Below are positions 10,418 to 20,581 of a DNA stretch of 64,000 nt, piece by piece. Source of the stretch: Tetramitus jugosus. Lineage: Eukaryota; Heterolobosea; Eutetramitea; Acrasida; Vahlkampfiidae. The DNA lies in the NCBI GenBank assembly GCA_937625935.1, contig OW569385.1, positions 310,001 through 374,000 on the forward strand. Reading direction: 5' to 3'. Position 1 is the first letter of the stretch. The number at the start of each line of letters is the position of its first letter. The notes under the pieces were generated by a model. It saw nothing but the letters and a program-made list of their open reading frames with translations, had not been told where the DNA came from and did no database searches. Both the position numbers and the translations under genes were made by a program.

Positions 10418-11428
10418 CTAACAGTTTTCACTTCCGTTTCTAAGTGTCAGTCGCATACAATCAACTGAAGAAGAACCAACAGAGATCTGATACGGCAATT
10501 CCCTTACCGGGTCATTAACATCAATTTGATGATCCTCCTTCTCAGACAGACTTGATTGGTCCTGAACCCCTAGTATTGTTGGATTGAGTTCAATGGAATC
10601 AGATGAAACCAGAGGGCTAAGATTGATGGATATTGATCCATGAGTAACAATGTTTGGAATAGTGTGTGATACTGGTGGAGTTGATGGAGTAGGTACATGT
10701 TGATTCGCGCTACACATTGAATCTTGTGTCTCCAAATGTTTCTCTGCAAAATCGAACATGTAGTCCAATGATTGCATGTTCCATCTCTTCATAGAAGAAT
10801 CGTACAGTACTGGCCGACTAGGAGTACCTGGACTAGGTGGTACGTCCTCTGGTGGTGGAGGAATATAGGGTGTTTCTTGTTTCTTTTCGGTCACTTGTGT
10901 TTGTTCGACGGTTTTAGTAGTGGTAGCTTGTCTTCTCCTTGTCCTTTTCTCCATCCGAAGAACAATCTGTCTGATGAGTGTATGAGCACAAGCGACTATC
11001 AAGTATCCTACACCAATGGAACATACTGTCCACAACATCCATATCGTTGCCATGATTGCTCCAACGAGACCAGGTGATTCAGCTGTCATGACAACAAAAA
11101 CACTGATGCCAGCAGCAACACCAGTGGTCATCAAGAAAGTGGATATCAGTATCGCTAGCACGAGACATGTCCTTACAATAGCTTCACTATGGTAAGATAA
11201 TTTTTCATCAACGCCCAACTGGGACGAACAACAACAGAATAGACTCGTGGTCAAGCAATAGTGTCTCTCTTTCTTTGATTTTCGGTATTGTGAAGTTCGC
11301 CGCCTCTGCGACGTCTGACCATTTCTCCTTCTCCTATTTCTTTCATCTTCTTGTGGAGTATTGGCCCTGGCGAAGATGCTTCTGTTTATACTTGTGTCTA
11401 ATGATGTGTTGTGATTAATTGTTGGCAT
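10418..11428 (-). CDS. Unknown two-transmembrane protein with cysteine cluster
   Basis: Single exon, 336 residues, ATG at 11428. The N-terminus is basic and disordered (RRRRNGQTSQRRR). A Cys cluster follows (SLFCCCSSQ, residues about 62-70), a likely palmitoylation site close to the membrane. Two long hydrophobic segments lie at about 86-113 and 120-147, separated by a short loop. Next come a basic stretch (MEKRTRRRQATTTK) and a Ser/Pro-rich tail with proline runs (YIPPPPEDVPPSPGTP) that could bind SH3 or EVH1 domains. I do not recognise the family. The hairpin topology suggests both long tails face the same side. Confidence 0.65.
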   Translation of the reverse strand: MPTINHNTSLDTSINRSIFARANTPQEDERNRRRRNGQTSQRRRTSQYRKSKKERHYCLTTSLFCCCSSQLGVDEKLSYHSEAIVRTCLVLAILISTFLMTTGVAAGISVFVVMTAESPGLVGAIMATIWMLWTVCSIGVGYLIVACAHTLIRQIVLRMEKRTRRRQATTTKTVEQTQVTEKKQETPYIPPPPEDVPPSPGTPSRPVLYDSSMKRWNMQSLDYMFDFAEKHLETQDSMCSANQHVPTPSTPPVSHTIPNIVTHGSISINLSPLVSSDSIELNPTILGVQDQSSLSEKEDHQIDVNDPVRELPYQISVGSSSVDCMRLTLRNGSENC

Positions 11429-11841
11429 TATTATTTCTATCCAAAGAGTTGTGAGAGCTTGCTTTGTTCAGAGACAAAACTATTCGATTACACTTCGATA
11501 TTGTGTGCTGTAATTATCTAGTTGGTGGGAGCCTTTTGCTGGATGTGGTGTGTTTTGGCCTTTGGACTTATGAGCCAGACAGATTCCTATTCTTATGCAT
11601 TGGGCGGACAACCTGCAGGAACATTAAAAGCGGCATCTACAACAACGCATGTGTTTTATTTTTGGTTTTTTTTGCGTAAAGCCGCAAGCGGGAAAACTTT
11701 CTTCTTGCTAGTTCCGCCAACAATACAAAAATCGCACTTCGACCCTAGATTTTCTTCACAGAGACAGACAGAACACAGCTTTGTGCAGATCAGAAGAAAG
11801 AATCATACGAAAAGAATACAGTCACAACGCCGAAACAAAAC
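11429..11841. other. Divergent promoter region, 413 bp
   Basis: Lies between the starts of the two-TM gene (minus) and COQ10 (plus). A plus-strand frame is open from about 11522 to 11845 and includes MWCVLAFGLMSQTDSYSY, but it has no homology I recognise and overlaps the COQ10 start. I treat it as chance or 5' UTR. No TATA box or repeat stands out. Confidence 0.4.
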
Positions 11842-13040
11842 ATGATAGCTTCATCCATCAAAAACCGTTCATTGCTCCAATTCAAAGCACATTTCATCAC
11901 AGCAACAGTCAACCACAACGACCACCGTCATGATCCTCAATCTCATCAACAAGTGAAAAAAACAAGTACAATACGTCTGTTTTCATCTTCGCTCATCTAT
12001 GGTGGTTCCAGACAATTACCCACGCTACTTCTTCGCAACAACAATCATCTGCGACAAAACACGAGCGCAATATCTCAAAAAACAACAACAACGACAGCAT
12101 CACCATGGATCCACTATCACAACCGATCACTCCAACAACAACAACAACAAGTGAGAACATTCTTTCCATTACCTAATTTCTCACCTCTGAAATCATCACC
12201 ATTGTCCTCTCAACCTCAGCCAGGTATCGTGTATATTGAAGAACGGATCATGGGATACACACCTTCTCAAGTGTTTAATGTGGTGGCCAATGTGAATAAC
12301 TATAAGCTTTTCTTGCCTCATGTCAAGGACTCTATCATAACGACTCAGAATAATGTATGTTTGTGTGTGAAGCCTGTTGCGTTTGTGTTCGCGCGTTTTT
12401 TGTATTTTTCATTGTAAAGTTTGTGGCGGCTAATCCCTTTTGTGTATAGGGTGAGATGGAAGCTGTGTTAACTGTAGGATATCCTCCATTCTATGAGAGC
12501 TACTTGTCTCATATTCGCTTTAGCAACCCTCATTTCGTCAATGCAGAGTCAAAATCTGGAAAGCTCTTTTCGCACTTGAGGAATCGATGGGAGATGCATC
12601 CAGTGTATCCTGGACAACATCACTCATCATCCACAGCATCAGGTCATCACCTCCACCATCATCATCATCATGAACAGCATCACCATGCTTCTCATCAAGC
12701 TGTAGCTCCACATGCCACAAGGCTAAAGTTCCTCGTGGAATTTGAGTTTGCTTCACAGTGGTATCAGACTGTAGCAAACATGTTTTTCAAGTTCTTGGTC
12801 AATAGCATGACAGATGCGTTTGAAAAGAGATGTCGAGAAGTGTATGGACCACCATCGATTCCTTCCAAAAAGATTTATGACAAGCAGATTTCATTGGACG
12901 AGTACAAGAGGATACAACAGCAGCACAAACAAAAGATGGAACAGCAGCAGAAGCAACAAATGAGAACAACATCTCATCATCACCCTCAATCTCACACTAC
13001 ACACACTGTTCATCATCACTCACAGAGCAGTGCTCATTAG
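11842..13040 (+). CDS. COQ10: Mitochondrial coenzyme Q-binding protein COQ10, 2 exons
   Basis: Exons 11842-12354 and 12450-13040, phase 0, with a 95 nt intron (GTATGT...TATAG). The product has 367 residues, against about 200-250 in fungi and animals. The N-terminus is basic, Ser/Gln-rich and free of acidic residues until about 120, as in a mitochondrial presequence. The START-like domain begins EERIMGYTPSQVFNVVANV and ends EFASQWYQTVANMFFKFLV...AFEKRC, matching COQ10. COQ10 binds ubiquinone in the inner membrane and supports Q synthesis and respiration. Two additions are unusual: a His-rich insert of about 30 residues inside the START fold (12618-12710) and a Gln/His tail after residue 305. 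Confidence 0.85.
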
Positions 13041-13259
13041 ATGTTTCAAGTGAACCAAATACAATTTACTTTTTTCTCCTCCATTTTTTCCATTGTAAAC
13101 ATGTCAACCAAGATCATCCCCGATTATTTTCCGCCCAAACAATTTTGTTGCACACGCGACATCATTTTTCTCTCCTGCTGTTGCGACGACGCATAAACAC
13201 AAAGCTTTTAGGAATCATCATTTGAAGTTTTTGCCCTTCACCACCAACAACAACAAAAA

Positions 13260-13292
13260 AAACACACATACGCACACACACACACAAAAAAA
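13260..13292 (+). repeat. Short (CA)n/poly-A tract before the gamma-CA start
   Basis: An imperfect CA dinucleotide run interrupted by TA and CG, followed by seven A residues immediately before ATG 13293. It forms the end of the 252 bp spacer after COQ10 and lies in the presumed 5' UTR. Confidence 0.6.
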
Positions 13293-14045
13293 ATGCAAGT
13301 AAGCAGAGGAACTCCACGTTATATTCTTGGTTTCATCGTCCGTGAAGTCGGTGAGAGTATCAGTAGTGTAGGCTGCTGGTTGCAAGGCAGTTTGGGATAC
13401 AAGGAACGATTGAACCGTTCACGCAGAGTCATGAACTTTATCACCCACAAACCAACCATACAATCCACTGCTGACACCTTTATCGCACCAAACGCCTCCA
13501 TCATTGGTCAAGTCTCACTTGGACAACAATCTTCCCTGTGGTATGGCAGTATCGTCAGAGGTGATGTCGGTACCATAAAGATTGGTAGTAGAACTGCTCT
13601 TTTGGACCGTGTTTGTGTTCATGTCAACTCCAACAGTCCTTCTGGCACCGTCATTGGTGACAATGTCGTTGTTGATTCTGGTAGTGTCATCCATGGTGTC
13701 AATATTGGAGATAATGTGTACATTGGTGCTCAATCTACTGTTTTGGATGGAGCTACTATTGGTTCTTTTTCCATTGTTGGTCCTGCATCCGTTGTTGCAC
13801 CAAACACTCAGATCCCAAGTGGTCAATTGTGGACTGGTACCCCTGCCAAGTATGTTCGTGATTTGACTGAACAAGAGAAGCAGAGCATGGTAAAGAATGC
13901 TTCTGATGTTCAAGAATTGGCTCTTGTTCACTTGGAAGAGTGCAATAAGGAGGCTGAGACTGTTGAGCGTGAGATTTTGAAGGTTGAATATAAGGAAGAT
14001 AAGCTCGCACAATACGTCTATGTTCCACCACGAAATGCAGAGTAA
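13293..14045 (+). CDS. Gamma-carbonic-anhydrase-like protein, probable complex I subunit
   Basis: Single exon, 250 residues, the usual length. The left-handed beta-helix hexapeptide repeats run from about residue 60 to 190 (SIIGQVSLGQQSSLWYGSIV through YIGAQSTVLDGATIG). The N-terminus (GFIVREVGESISSVGCWLQG) matches the plant mitochondrial gamma-CA leader region, and GTPAKYVRDLTEQE is the standard C-terminal helix entry. Of the three zinc histidines, the first (H110 in CVHVNS) and third (H134 in VIHG) are present. The second, normally in GHSAVIHG, is Ser129. Such proteins form the matrix gamma-CA arm of complex I in plants and many protists; catalysis is doubtful here. Start at ATG 13293, directly after a poly-A tract. 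Confidence 0.87.
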   Translation: MQVSRGTPRYILGFIVREVGESISSVGCWLQGSLGYKERLNRSRRVMNFITHKPTIQSTADTFIAPNASIIGQVSLGQQSSLWYGSIVRGDVGTIKIGSRTALLDRVCVHVNSNSPSGTVIGDNVVVDSGSVIHGVNIGDNVYIGAQSTVLDGATIGSFSIVGPASVVAPNTQIPSGQLWTGTPAKYVRDLTEQEKQSMVKNASDVQELALVHLEECNKEAETVEREILKVEYKEDKLAQYVYVPPRNAE

Positions 14046-14527
14046 AATCAACTGTGTGATATGCACATTTTTATGAATGATGAATGATGAACGATGATGA
14101 AACGATGTTGATGAAAATGAGTCATTTGATTATTGCTACTACTACTACCACTATTTAAATATGTGTGTCTGTGTGGGGGAAAATGAGGATGATTCATCAG
14201 TTTAGTTTTCAAAAAGCGCTCGCTACATTCACTTGTTGTTGTTGTTGTGGTAGTGGTGGTGGTGGGAGTAGTCACACGACCACTTAACCACAACAACAAC
14301 AATACTACCTACTACTATTATAAATAACGATCAAAAATTACGAATGAATTTCGAGAGAGAGGATACACATACAATATACACGTATATTTTTTTAATAATC
14401 TTGTTTATTTGAAGGTGAATGTTCTTTTTCTGTGGAAATCAGGGTGAACGAGAGAGAAGGGTGGGTGTCAGTATGGCTAAGTGCAAGAACGACGGGAATA
14501 AAGGCTGATCTTATTTTAATGATATGA
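14046..14527. other. Convergent intergenic region, 482 bp
   Basis: 3' flanks of the gamma-CA gene (plus) and the P-type ATPase gene (minus). It is rich in triplet-like repeats (TACTACTAC, GATGAATGATGA), holds a large hairpin at 14233-14302, and has no coding frame I can support. Confidence 0.6.
14233..14302. repeat. Imperfect inverted repeat (hairpin)
   Basis: The left arm at 14233-14256 is a TTG-repeat followed by TGGTAGTGG. The right arm at 14280-14302 is its near-perfect reverse complement (CCACTTAACCAC then CAA repeats). They can form a stem of about 21 bp with a two-nucleotide bulge and a loop of about 23 nt. It lies between two convergent genes, so it may sit in a 3' UTR. Confidence 0.6.
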
Positions 14528-17500
14528 TTACAATTCCTTGAGAGTCTTGCCTACCATGATGAACATCTCCTGCTCTCTTTCCTCACCTGTATATTTCTTT
14601 CTTCGGAATTGATGAAAATCTTCATTGTTGTTCTGTACACTTTGTTCTAGCATGGTATCTTTACGGCTGATTTGGTGCTTCTTCCCAGATACACTCCAAT
14701 GAGCAGCGAACACAGTGATACTGCAAGAACGTTGCCATTGAACAAGGCTCTGAAGAAACCGATACGACTGATCACCACAAAGAAAATGCCTGTCGATACC
14801 ACTGAGATGACAAGTCCGGTTGCGAGCAGTGGTGCCAATGACACACCAGTCACGAGCTTGATTGCGAATCCAAAGAGTACAGTCGTGATGAAGCGACCGT
14901 TCTTTGTGTGCGCCCAGTTGATCAATATGGCCAAGAGCTCTTCTCTATTCGTAAGTGCCAAATGGATCATTCTGTTCAGATCTCTATGAATCTTGTGAGC
15001 ATCTCTGTTGAACATGATCAATAGGTGCACTGCTGGATAGCCAGTAATGGCTAACACACAAACTACGCCCAACAGCTTTGACAATCCATCACCCTCCCAG
15101 TGGTTGACCATGTAAACGGATCCGAACACTGAGAGAACCATTGAGAATATACCTGTAATGGCCAAAAGAACTGTTTCATGGTATCTTCTCTGATCAGCCA
15201 TGATGTTGTTCACGACACCAGATGAGGATTCATTGCCTGCGATTGCAGGTTGTGCAGGAGCTTCAGGAGTCTTGAGATTTCCGTCTCCACTGCTGGACAT
15301 ATTGTCACAGCCCATAGGCGAGTCTTGCTGTTGTTGTTGCTGCTGTTGTTTATCATTACTCCAGACATTGGTTGATAAGAGAATGTACATGGTCACAGAA
15401 CAAGCCTGTCCGACTTGAATCATGGCACCAAACTCATTGGCCGATGCATCAGGAACCAACCATCTAACAACCCAATCGGTTGCAAATCCGCTAAACACAG
15501 CACCTAACACCCAACGAGTCAACGATCGGAAGCTCATGGTTTTCTTCTTGTAGAGCGCAGATGAGTCAGTAATGTTGTCCACCGCAGAGTGAGTTGCAAT
15601 CTGAGTGAAAATGACAGCATTGTAAATCATCATGAGCATTGGATGAGATGGATCCATGGGCAACAGGGAGAAGCCCATAAAGATAAGATCAGCAAACAGA
15701 GCGAACGCAGTCAACCAATGCTTGAGGAAAATCATCTTGACCATGGTTGCCAACAGAGTAGCCTTTTCTGGTCCATCTACGAGCAACAAATCAACTAACG
15801 GAGCCCATTCCTTGTGCCAAACAGATGCTTGATCACACACATCCTTGGTCTCACCAGAGAAAATACCCATGGACGCGTCAGCAACTCTCATCATGTTGAT
15901 ATCATTGATACCGTCACCTACAGCGATCACATAATGTCTCTTCCAGAAGATGTTTTCCAAGAATGTGGTCGTATGTCTATGTTGCATGAGCTGAACAACC
16001 CATGGCTTCAAACCAGGAGTTGCTCGGCAGAAAACAGCACAGTGCAAGTATCTGTGCTTCTTCTTTTGATGTCTCGACTCTAGTAGGGACAACAAGAGCT
16101 CATAACACTCACCAGAGAAGCCTCCTTCTCTGTTCTCAATATCTTGTAATCGACACATGCAATCCGTGTCAAAGTACAATGTACAGGATTGCTCTGCACC
16201 AGTAACGACTGCTTGTTGCAGTGATTTGATCATTGCTTCCTCAGAACTTCCATCAATATGGAGATGGATACTTGGGAAGCCAAGTTGCTTAGCAATTGTG
16301 TATGCTGCGTTGTAGCTATCACCAGTACACATGATAATCTGTTTTCCTGCTTTCATGAGTCGGTTCAATCCCTTGATAACACCCTTTCTATATGTGTCAA
16401 CCATATGGGTTTTGCTGATCAATTGACATCCCATCATAGCGGATCCAACGAGTTGTTCTTGCTTTGCCAATCGAGTCAATTTGTCATCAATCTTAATTGA
16501 TTCTCTCCATTCGAAAATCAATCGAGTTGCCTCATCTGATGACAAGGGTTTCAATCCATGACTCCATATTCTTGGTGCACCTCTAAACTTTGGATAAGAA
16601 TGGGCGATTGTGGAGTATAGTTCAAGTTTGTTGATCGAGTCAGCAGTAAATGGTATCACGTCCTTCCAAAATTCATCTCCACCTGCTTGAACGCCCAAAT
16701 AATATTGACCAGAGTTCACATCTTCAAAAATGACCGACTTTGAAAGGAGTCCTCTTTGGAAACCAAATGAAGCATGAATAATCAATTCTCTAGTCTGTCC
16801 ATTTGAGGTTTGCTTAAATAAAATAGAGCCACTTGTGTTATCACCAGTGTCTGGTGGATCAAAGAACTCCAATTGAGCATATGATTCGATTCTACTTCGG
16901 ATCGCCACCTCTTCTGGCTCCATTCCGGTTGTTGCAAATACTGCCATCGCATGAGCATCCAATTGATCCGTATGCACATATTGTGGTGATTCATCCATAA
17001 TGAGAATATGTTGTTTTTCATGTTCGTTATTGCTAGTGGTACTTGGGAACACAACTGTAGCTTTTGCAACCATCTTGTTCTCGGTCAGTGTACCAGTCTT
17101 ATCAGTCACGATTCTAGTGGCATGTCCAAACACGTCAATACTCTTTGGCACGTTACAACTTACATTACTTGCTTCAAACTGTGTGCACAACATGGCTGAT
17201 GTAACCAATCTCAATTGTTCCATTGCCTGAGGCACAATCATATTCAAGTACATGATGTGATTGACCCAGACAACTCCAAAGGATACACTTGAGCTTTCTT
17301 CATTGTAGAAATAGGCAACAATTGCATTCAGAGTCGCAAGCAACAGCATTGCAATGACACTAATAGAGAATCCCTTCATCGTGTACTCATCAAACGGAGA
17401 TGGTTGCTTGAAAAATTTTCCTCCAGACGAAGAAGATGGATTGGATAGAGCTTTTGTTTCAGTCGACACCCAACAGACGATACCAGAGACGACGAGACCT

Positions 17501-18930
17501 GGAGTCTTTGAAACGAGTCTGCTACCAGCAAACGCAACATGAGCATCCACATCCAACAAGCAATGAGAATTGATGAGTGCCTTGTGAGATCTCACATTTT
17601 CAATCTCAATCGTCTTGATCACTTTTTCTCTATTGAAAACATACTTGCGCACAGGTTTGTTCTCTCCCGTGACTTGAACCTCGTTGGTATAGAAAATGAT
17701 TCGATTCTTGTTCACCAACTTTTTCTTGTTGTTGTTGTGGTTACTACTTGAAGAAGAAGTAGTAGATTCAACACTCTCTGCTCTCGCATCAATAATGAGC
17801 ATATCAGCCGGTATTTCCTCTCCGTCCTTGATACGAATAATATCTCCCGGTCTCAACGCTCCTCGATTCACATCAACGCTCTGTACAGTGTTCATTGTCG
17901 TTACGCTCGATTTGATCGTCTTCTTGACTCTTCTCGTATTCTTCTGATGATCCGCTCTCCACAGATTGTACTCTGACAATGCATTCATAAACGCAATAAA
18001 CAGAGTAAAAATCAATAGTGGCCAAAATGATTTTCCCGTATGGAACACCAACAATTGAATAAATGCAATCGCAAAGCACCACACTTGCATTCTCTGACTC
18101 AAGTACACTGCCGCACCATAAATGAATGACAAAATCAATAATTTGACTCTGGATGACGAGTCAAACACTGTCGAGGAAATGTAATTGGTTTGCTTGTCTG
18201 ATGTTTCATACTCTAATTGACTCAATTCGGCCAAACTAGTCTCATCATCACCACCACTATTCGTTTCTTGATATTTCACCAATTGGATCACTCGTTTGGA
18301 AGCACTTGCAAACGAGTCATCGAGAAACATGAATTGACGACTCCATTTACCCAGAATGAACCACAACACATGTCTCAACAAATATCTCAAAAACAACCAA
18401 CATGATAGGAAAATGATGAAAATGAGTGAAATGAGTCTAAAAAACGAAATTTTCTCGCTCAAGTAATGTGGATACATGATTGATTTGGATGATAATTTAG
18501 TTTTGACTGCATTTCTCGCTTGTTTCAATGCAGGACTCACTACTCTCACATGTCTCTTTGTTTCACTGAGTACATTTTTCGATGCAGCAATCAATAGTGT
18601 ATTATTATTGTTATTTTGTTGAAGAGAGGTAGTCATGGTAGTTGTTGTTTGTTCATAGCTTTCATGTTGTTCATTGATTGAAAAAGTAGAGTTATGATTA
18701 TTGATAAAATTGTTGTTGTTGTTGTTACTGCGGAAGAGTGAGAGTGCAGTGCTGAATGAAAAGCTCTCAGTCATCAAGAAATAAACAGTCAATAGAGCAA
18801 GGATCGTATAGAGAAAGAGGAACAAGTAGGTGGATGCCTCTAGTGATCGTTTTTCCTTTTTGCGAGCATGATGATTGTTGTTGTTGCTGTGATGATGATG
18901 ATTGGTAGTAGCAACAGTTGGATGAGTCAT
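14528..18930 (-). CDS. Divergent P-type ATPase, P4-like
   Basis: The first ATG is at 18930. Two 3' ends are possible. Unspliced, the frame stops at 14647 (1427 residues). With a 62 nt intron (14694-14633, GTGTAT...ACAG), a 34-residue charged tail is added and it stops at 14528 (1446 residues). P-type hallmarks are intact: PADMLIIDA and VTGENKP in the actuator domain, DKTGTLTENKM (phosphorylated Asp), CTGDSYNAAYTIAKQ and GDGINDINMM. The N-terminus is His/Asn low complexity followed by paired membrane helices; several more follow the P domain. The segment LVGSAMMGCQLIS resembles the P4 (flippase) region, but the actuator has TGEN in place of the P4 DGET, and M4 reads IVPQAMEQLR. Ion or lipid specificity cannot be assigned. 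Confidence 0.82.
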
Positions 18931-19351
18931 CTTTTTGATGATGTTGCTTTTGTGTTTGTTGGCTTGGCTTAGCTTAATTGGAATTTGTTGTTGTGCTGTC
19001 TTTTTGTTGTTCGCTTTTTTTGATTGTTGCACGTGTGGGTGTGTGTGGGAACAATGAGAGTGTGTTAGTTATTTGAATGCAGTGAAGCTGTTGTGATGAT
19101 GTGTCATTTCGGAACAGAAACGAATACACCGAACAGAATAAAACCTCAGATACCACTCGAAGAGGCATCTCTCGCGACAACAGAAATCTCCCACCGGTTG
19201 GCAGAAAAAAATTCTTGACCTCGTTTGGCCGTCAGTTTTTAGGATTTGATTCAACCAAGGCAGTATTTGCAAAAACTTACTGCCCCCAGTATTCAAACGG
19301 TTACAAGAACGTGGAAAATTTAATCTTGGAGAGAAATGATTATCGATTGGT
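18931..19351. other. Intergenic, 421 bp; no supported gene
   Basis: Upstream of the P-type ATPase start and downstream region of nothing on the plus strand. The plus strand is open from GTG 19101 to 19355 (84 codons) but has no ATG, no domain, and overlaps the stop of the next minus-strand gene. The minus strand is open upstream of ATG 18930 for 34 codons, starting only at GTG, so I keep the ATG as start. Confidence 0.5.
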
Positions 19352-20230
19352 TTAGTTCAGCCACTTATGCAGCAAGGCTTGAGTGACAACTGATGGGACA
19401 TCAGTGAGAAACAAGTTGTTCAAGTAGGTGTTCGACCTGACAACTCTGCTCTCTCCTCCATTGGCGTATCCCAAGTAGCAGAGAATAAAGTGATATGAAT
19501 CACAACTCACTCTAAATCTCAACCAAGGATACTTTTCGTCAAGAGTTTTCAGATCTGGTTGAACGACAAACTTATTAGAACCGACAGGTTTGATCTGACA
19601 GTCACACAGACGTTGCCATGAACGATTCTTCGCTTTGATCTCCAGAGTAATGGAACAACTCTTGAATAAACGTGGGTCAGTAAGAGAAATGTACAGGTAT
19701 GTAGGGTTTCTTTTGGATTTTCCCTGGGCAGGAGTGAGGAAGGGAAGGGCTGGACCGTTGACCTTTGGATCCATTTTCCCAATCTTGGACTCCTTGATAA
19801 TTCCATTGTTCTTGTCTACCACATCATATCTTGACATGAGAGAAGTCACATTGGTTGGTCTTCTAACAGGCTCTCTTACGGCAGTAAAGTGATTGTCAAG
19901 GTCATGATCTTCGAAAGGACTCACGTTATCCTTCTTGGAGAAGTCATCAGATAACAGATTCATGTCTTCCAACAGAAAATCTTCATTCAAATCTTCATTC
20001 AAATCACCATTCAAATCATTATTGTTCATCTGATTAAGCACTTGTGAGTCCACATGAACTTCTTGTGGTTGGATCACCACTTGCTGTATTTGGGCTGCAC
20101 CTGCAAAACCAGTCATGGTTCGATTGGGATCCCATGTATGGAAACATGGTGGAGCATACAGGAGAGCATTGGAGAAGAATGGAAGGATAGTATCTCCGAA
20201 AGTCAAAGTTGGTTGGTGATTATTGAACAT
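19352..20230 (-). CDS. Unknown protein with conserved-looking C-terminal domain
   Basis: Single exon, 292 residues, ATG at 20230. The N-terminal half is low complexity, with an Asn/Asp/Leu/Glu repeat (NGDLNEDLNEDFLLEDMNL). The C-terminal half (about 165-292) looks like a folded beta-rich domain: NPTYLYISLTDPRLFKSCS, then WQRLCDCQIKP, ending YHFILCYLGYANGG. The layout, with an acidic N-terminus and a compact C-terminal fold, would suit a transcription factor or adaptor, but I recognise no family and assign no function. Confidence 0.65.
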   Translation of the reverse strand: MFNNHQPTLTFGDTILPFFSNALLYAPPCFHTWDPNRTMTGFAGAAQIQQVVIQPQEVHVDSQVLNQMNNNDLNGDLNEDLNEDFLLEDMNLLSDDFSKKDNVSPFEDHDLDNHFTAVREPVRRPTNVTSLMSRYDVVDKNNGIIKESKIGKMDPKVNGPALPFLTPAQGKSKRNPTYLYISLTDPRLFKSCSITLEIKAKNRSWQRLCDCQIKPVGSNKFVVQPDLKTLDEKYPWLRFRVSCDSYHFILCYLGYANGGESRVVRSNTYLNNLFLTDVPSVVTQALLHKWLN

Positions 20231-20581
20231 TGTACAGATTGAATGGTTACAGCGGCAGCTAGAGAGTACTTGTTGTTATTGTTGATTGGTTGGTTGGTTT
20301 GTGTGTTTGTTTGTTGGTTGCGACATTCGACAGATGGCTGCTGATCTTTTAAACTTTATGTGGTACCGTACTTGGATCTTGTACCAGTACTACCAGCCAT
20401 ACTTGCTATTTGTGACGGTACTGTGGTTTTGAGGGGAATGGCATGGTACAAAATACCGTCGGGGTATCGCGTGATACCCCGGAGGGGCAGTCACATCTAC
20501 AACTTGTGTGAATGATGAAAGTTTGTAAATTTTGACAGTTGTACTTTACGAAATATTAGTGACCAACTCACTACGCTTTGT
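20231..20581. other. Intergenic, 351 bp
   Basis: Upstream of the 292-residue gene and 3' flank of the DUF4258-like gene, both on the minus strand. It is notable for repeated GGTAC/GTACC elements at 20360-20460 and a perfect hairpin at 20461-20480. No coding frame is supported. Confidence 0.5.
20461..20480. repeat. Perfect inverted repeat, 8 bp arms
   Basis: GGGGTATC and GATACCCC form perfect 8 bp arms around a 4 nt GCGT loop. It is GC-rich in an AT-rich spacer and lies 250 bp upstream of the ATG at 20230. It could be a protein-binding palindrome or an RNA hairpin in the 3' UTR of the upstream gene. Confidence 0.65.

Noticed and set aside
11464-11845. Two plus-strand frames before COQ10
   Set aside because: No homology; second one overlaps the COQ10 start; composition like untranslated DNA after the first 40 codons.
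19101-19355. Plus-strand 84-codon frame
   Set aside because: No ATG, no domain, overlaps the end of the 292-residue gene.
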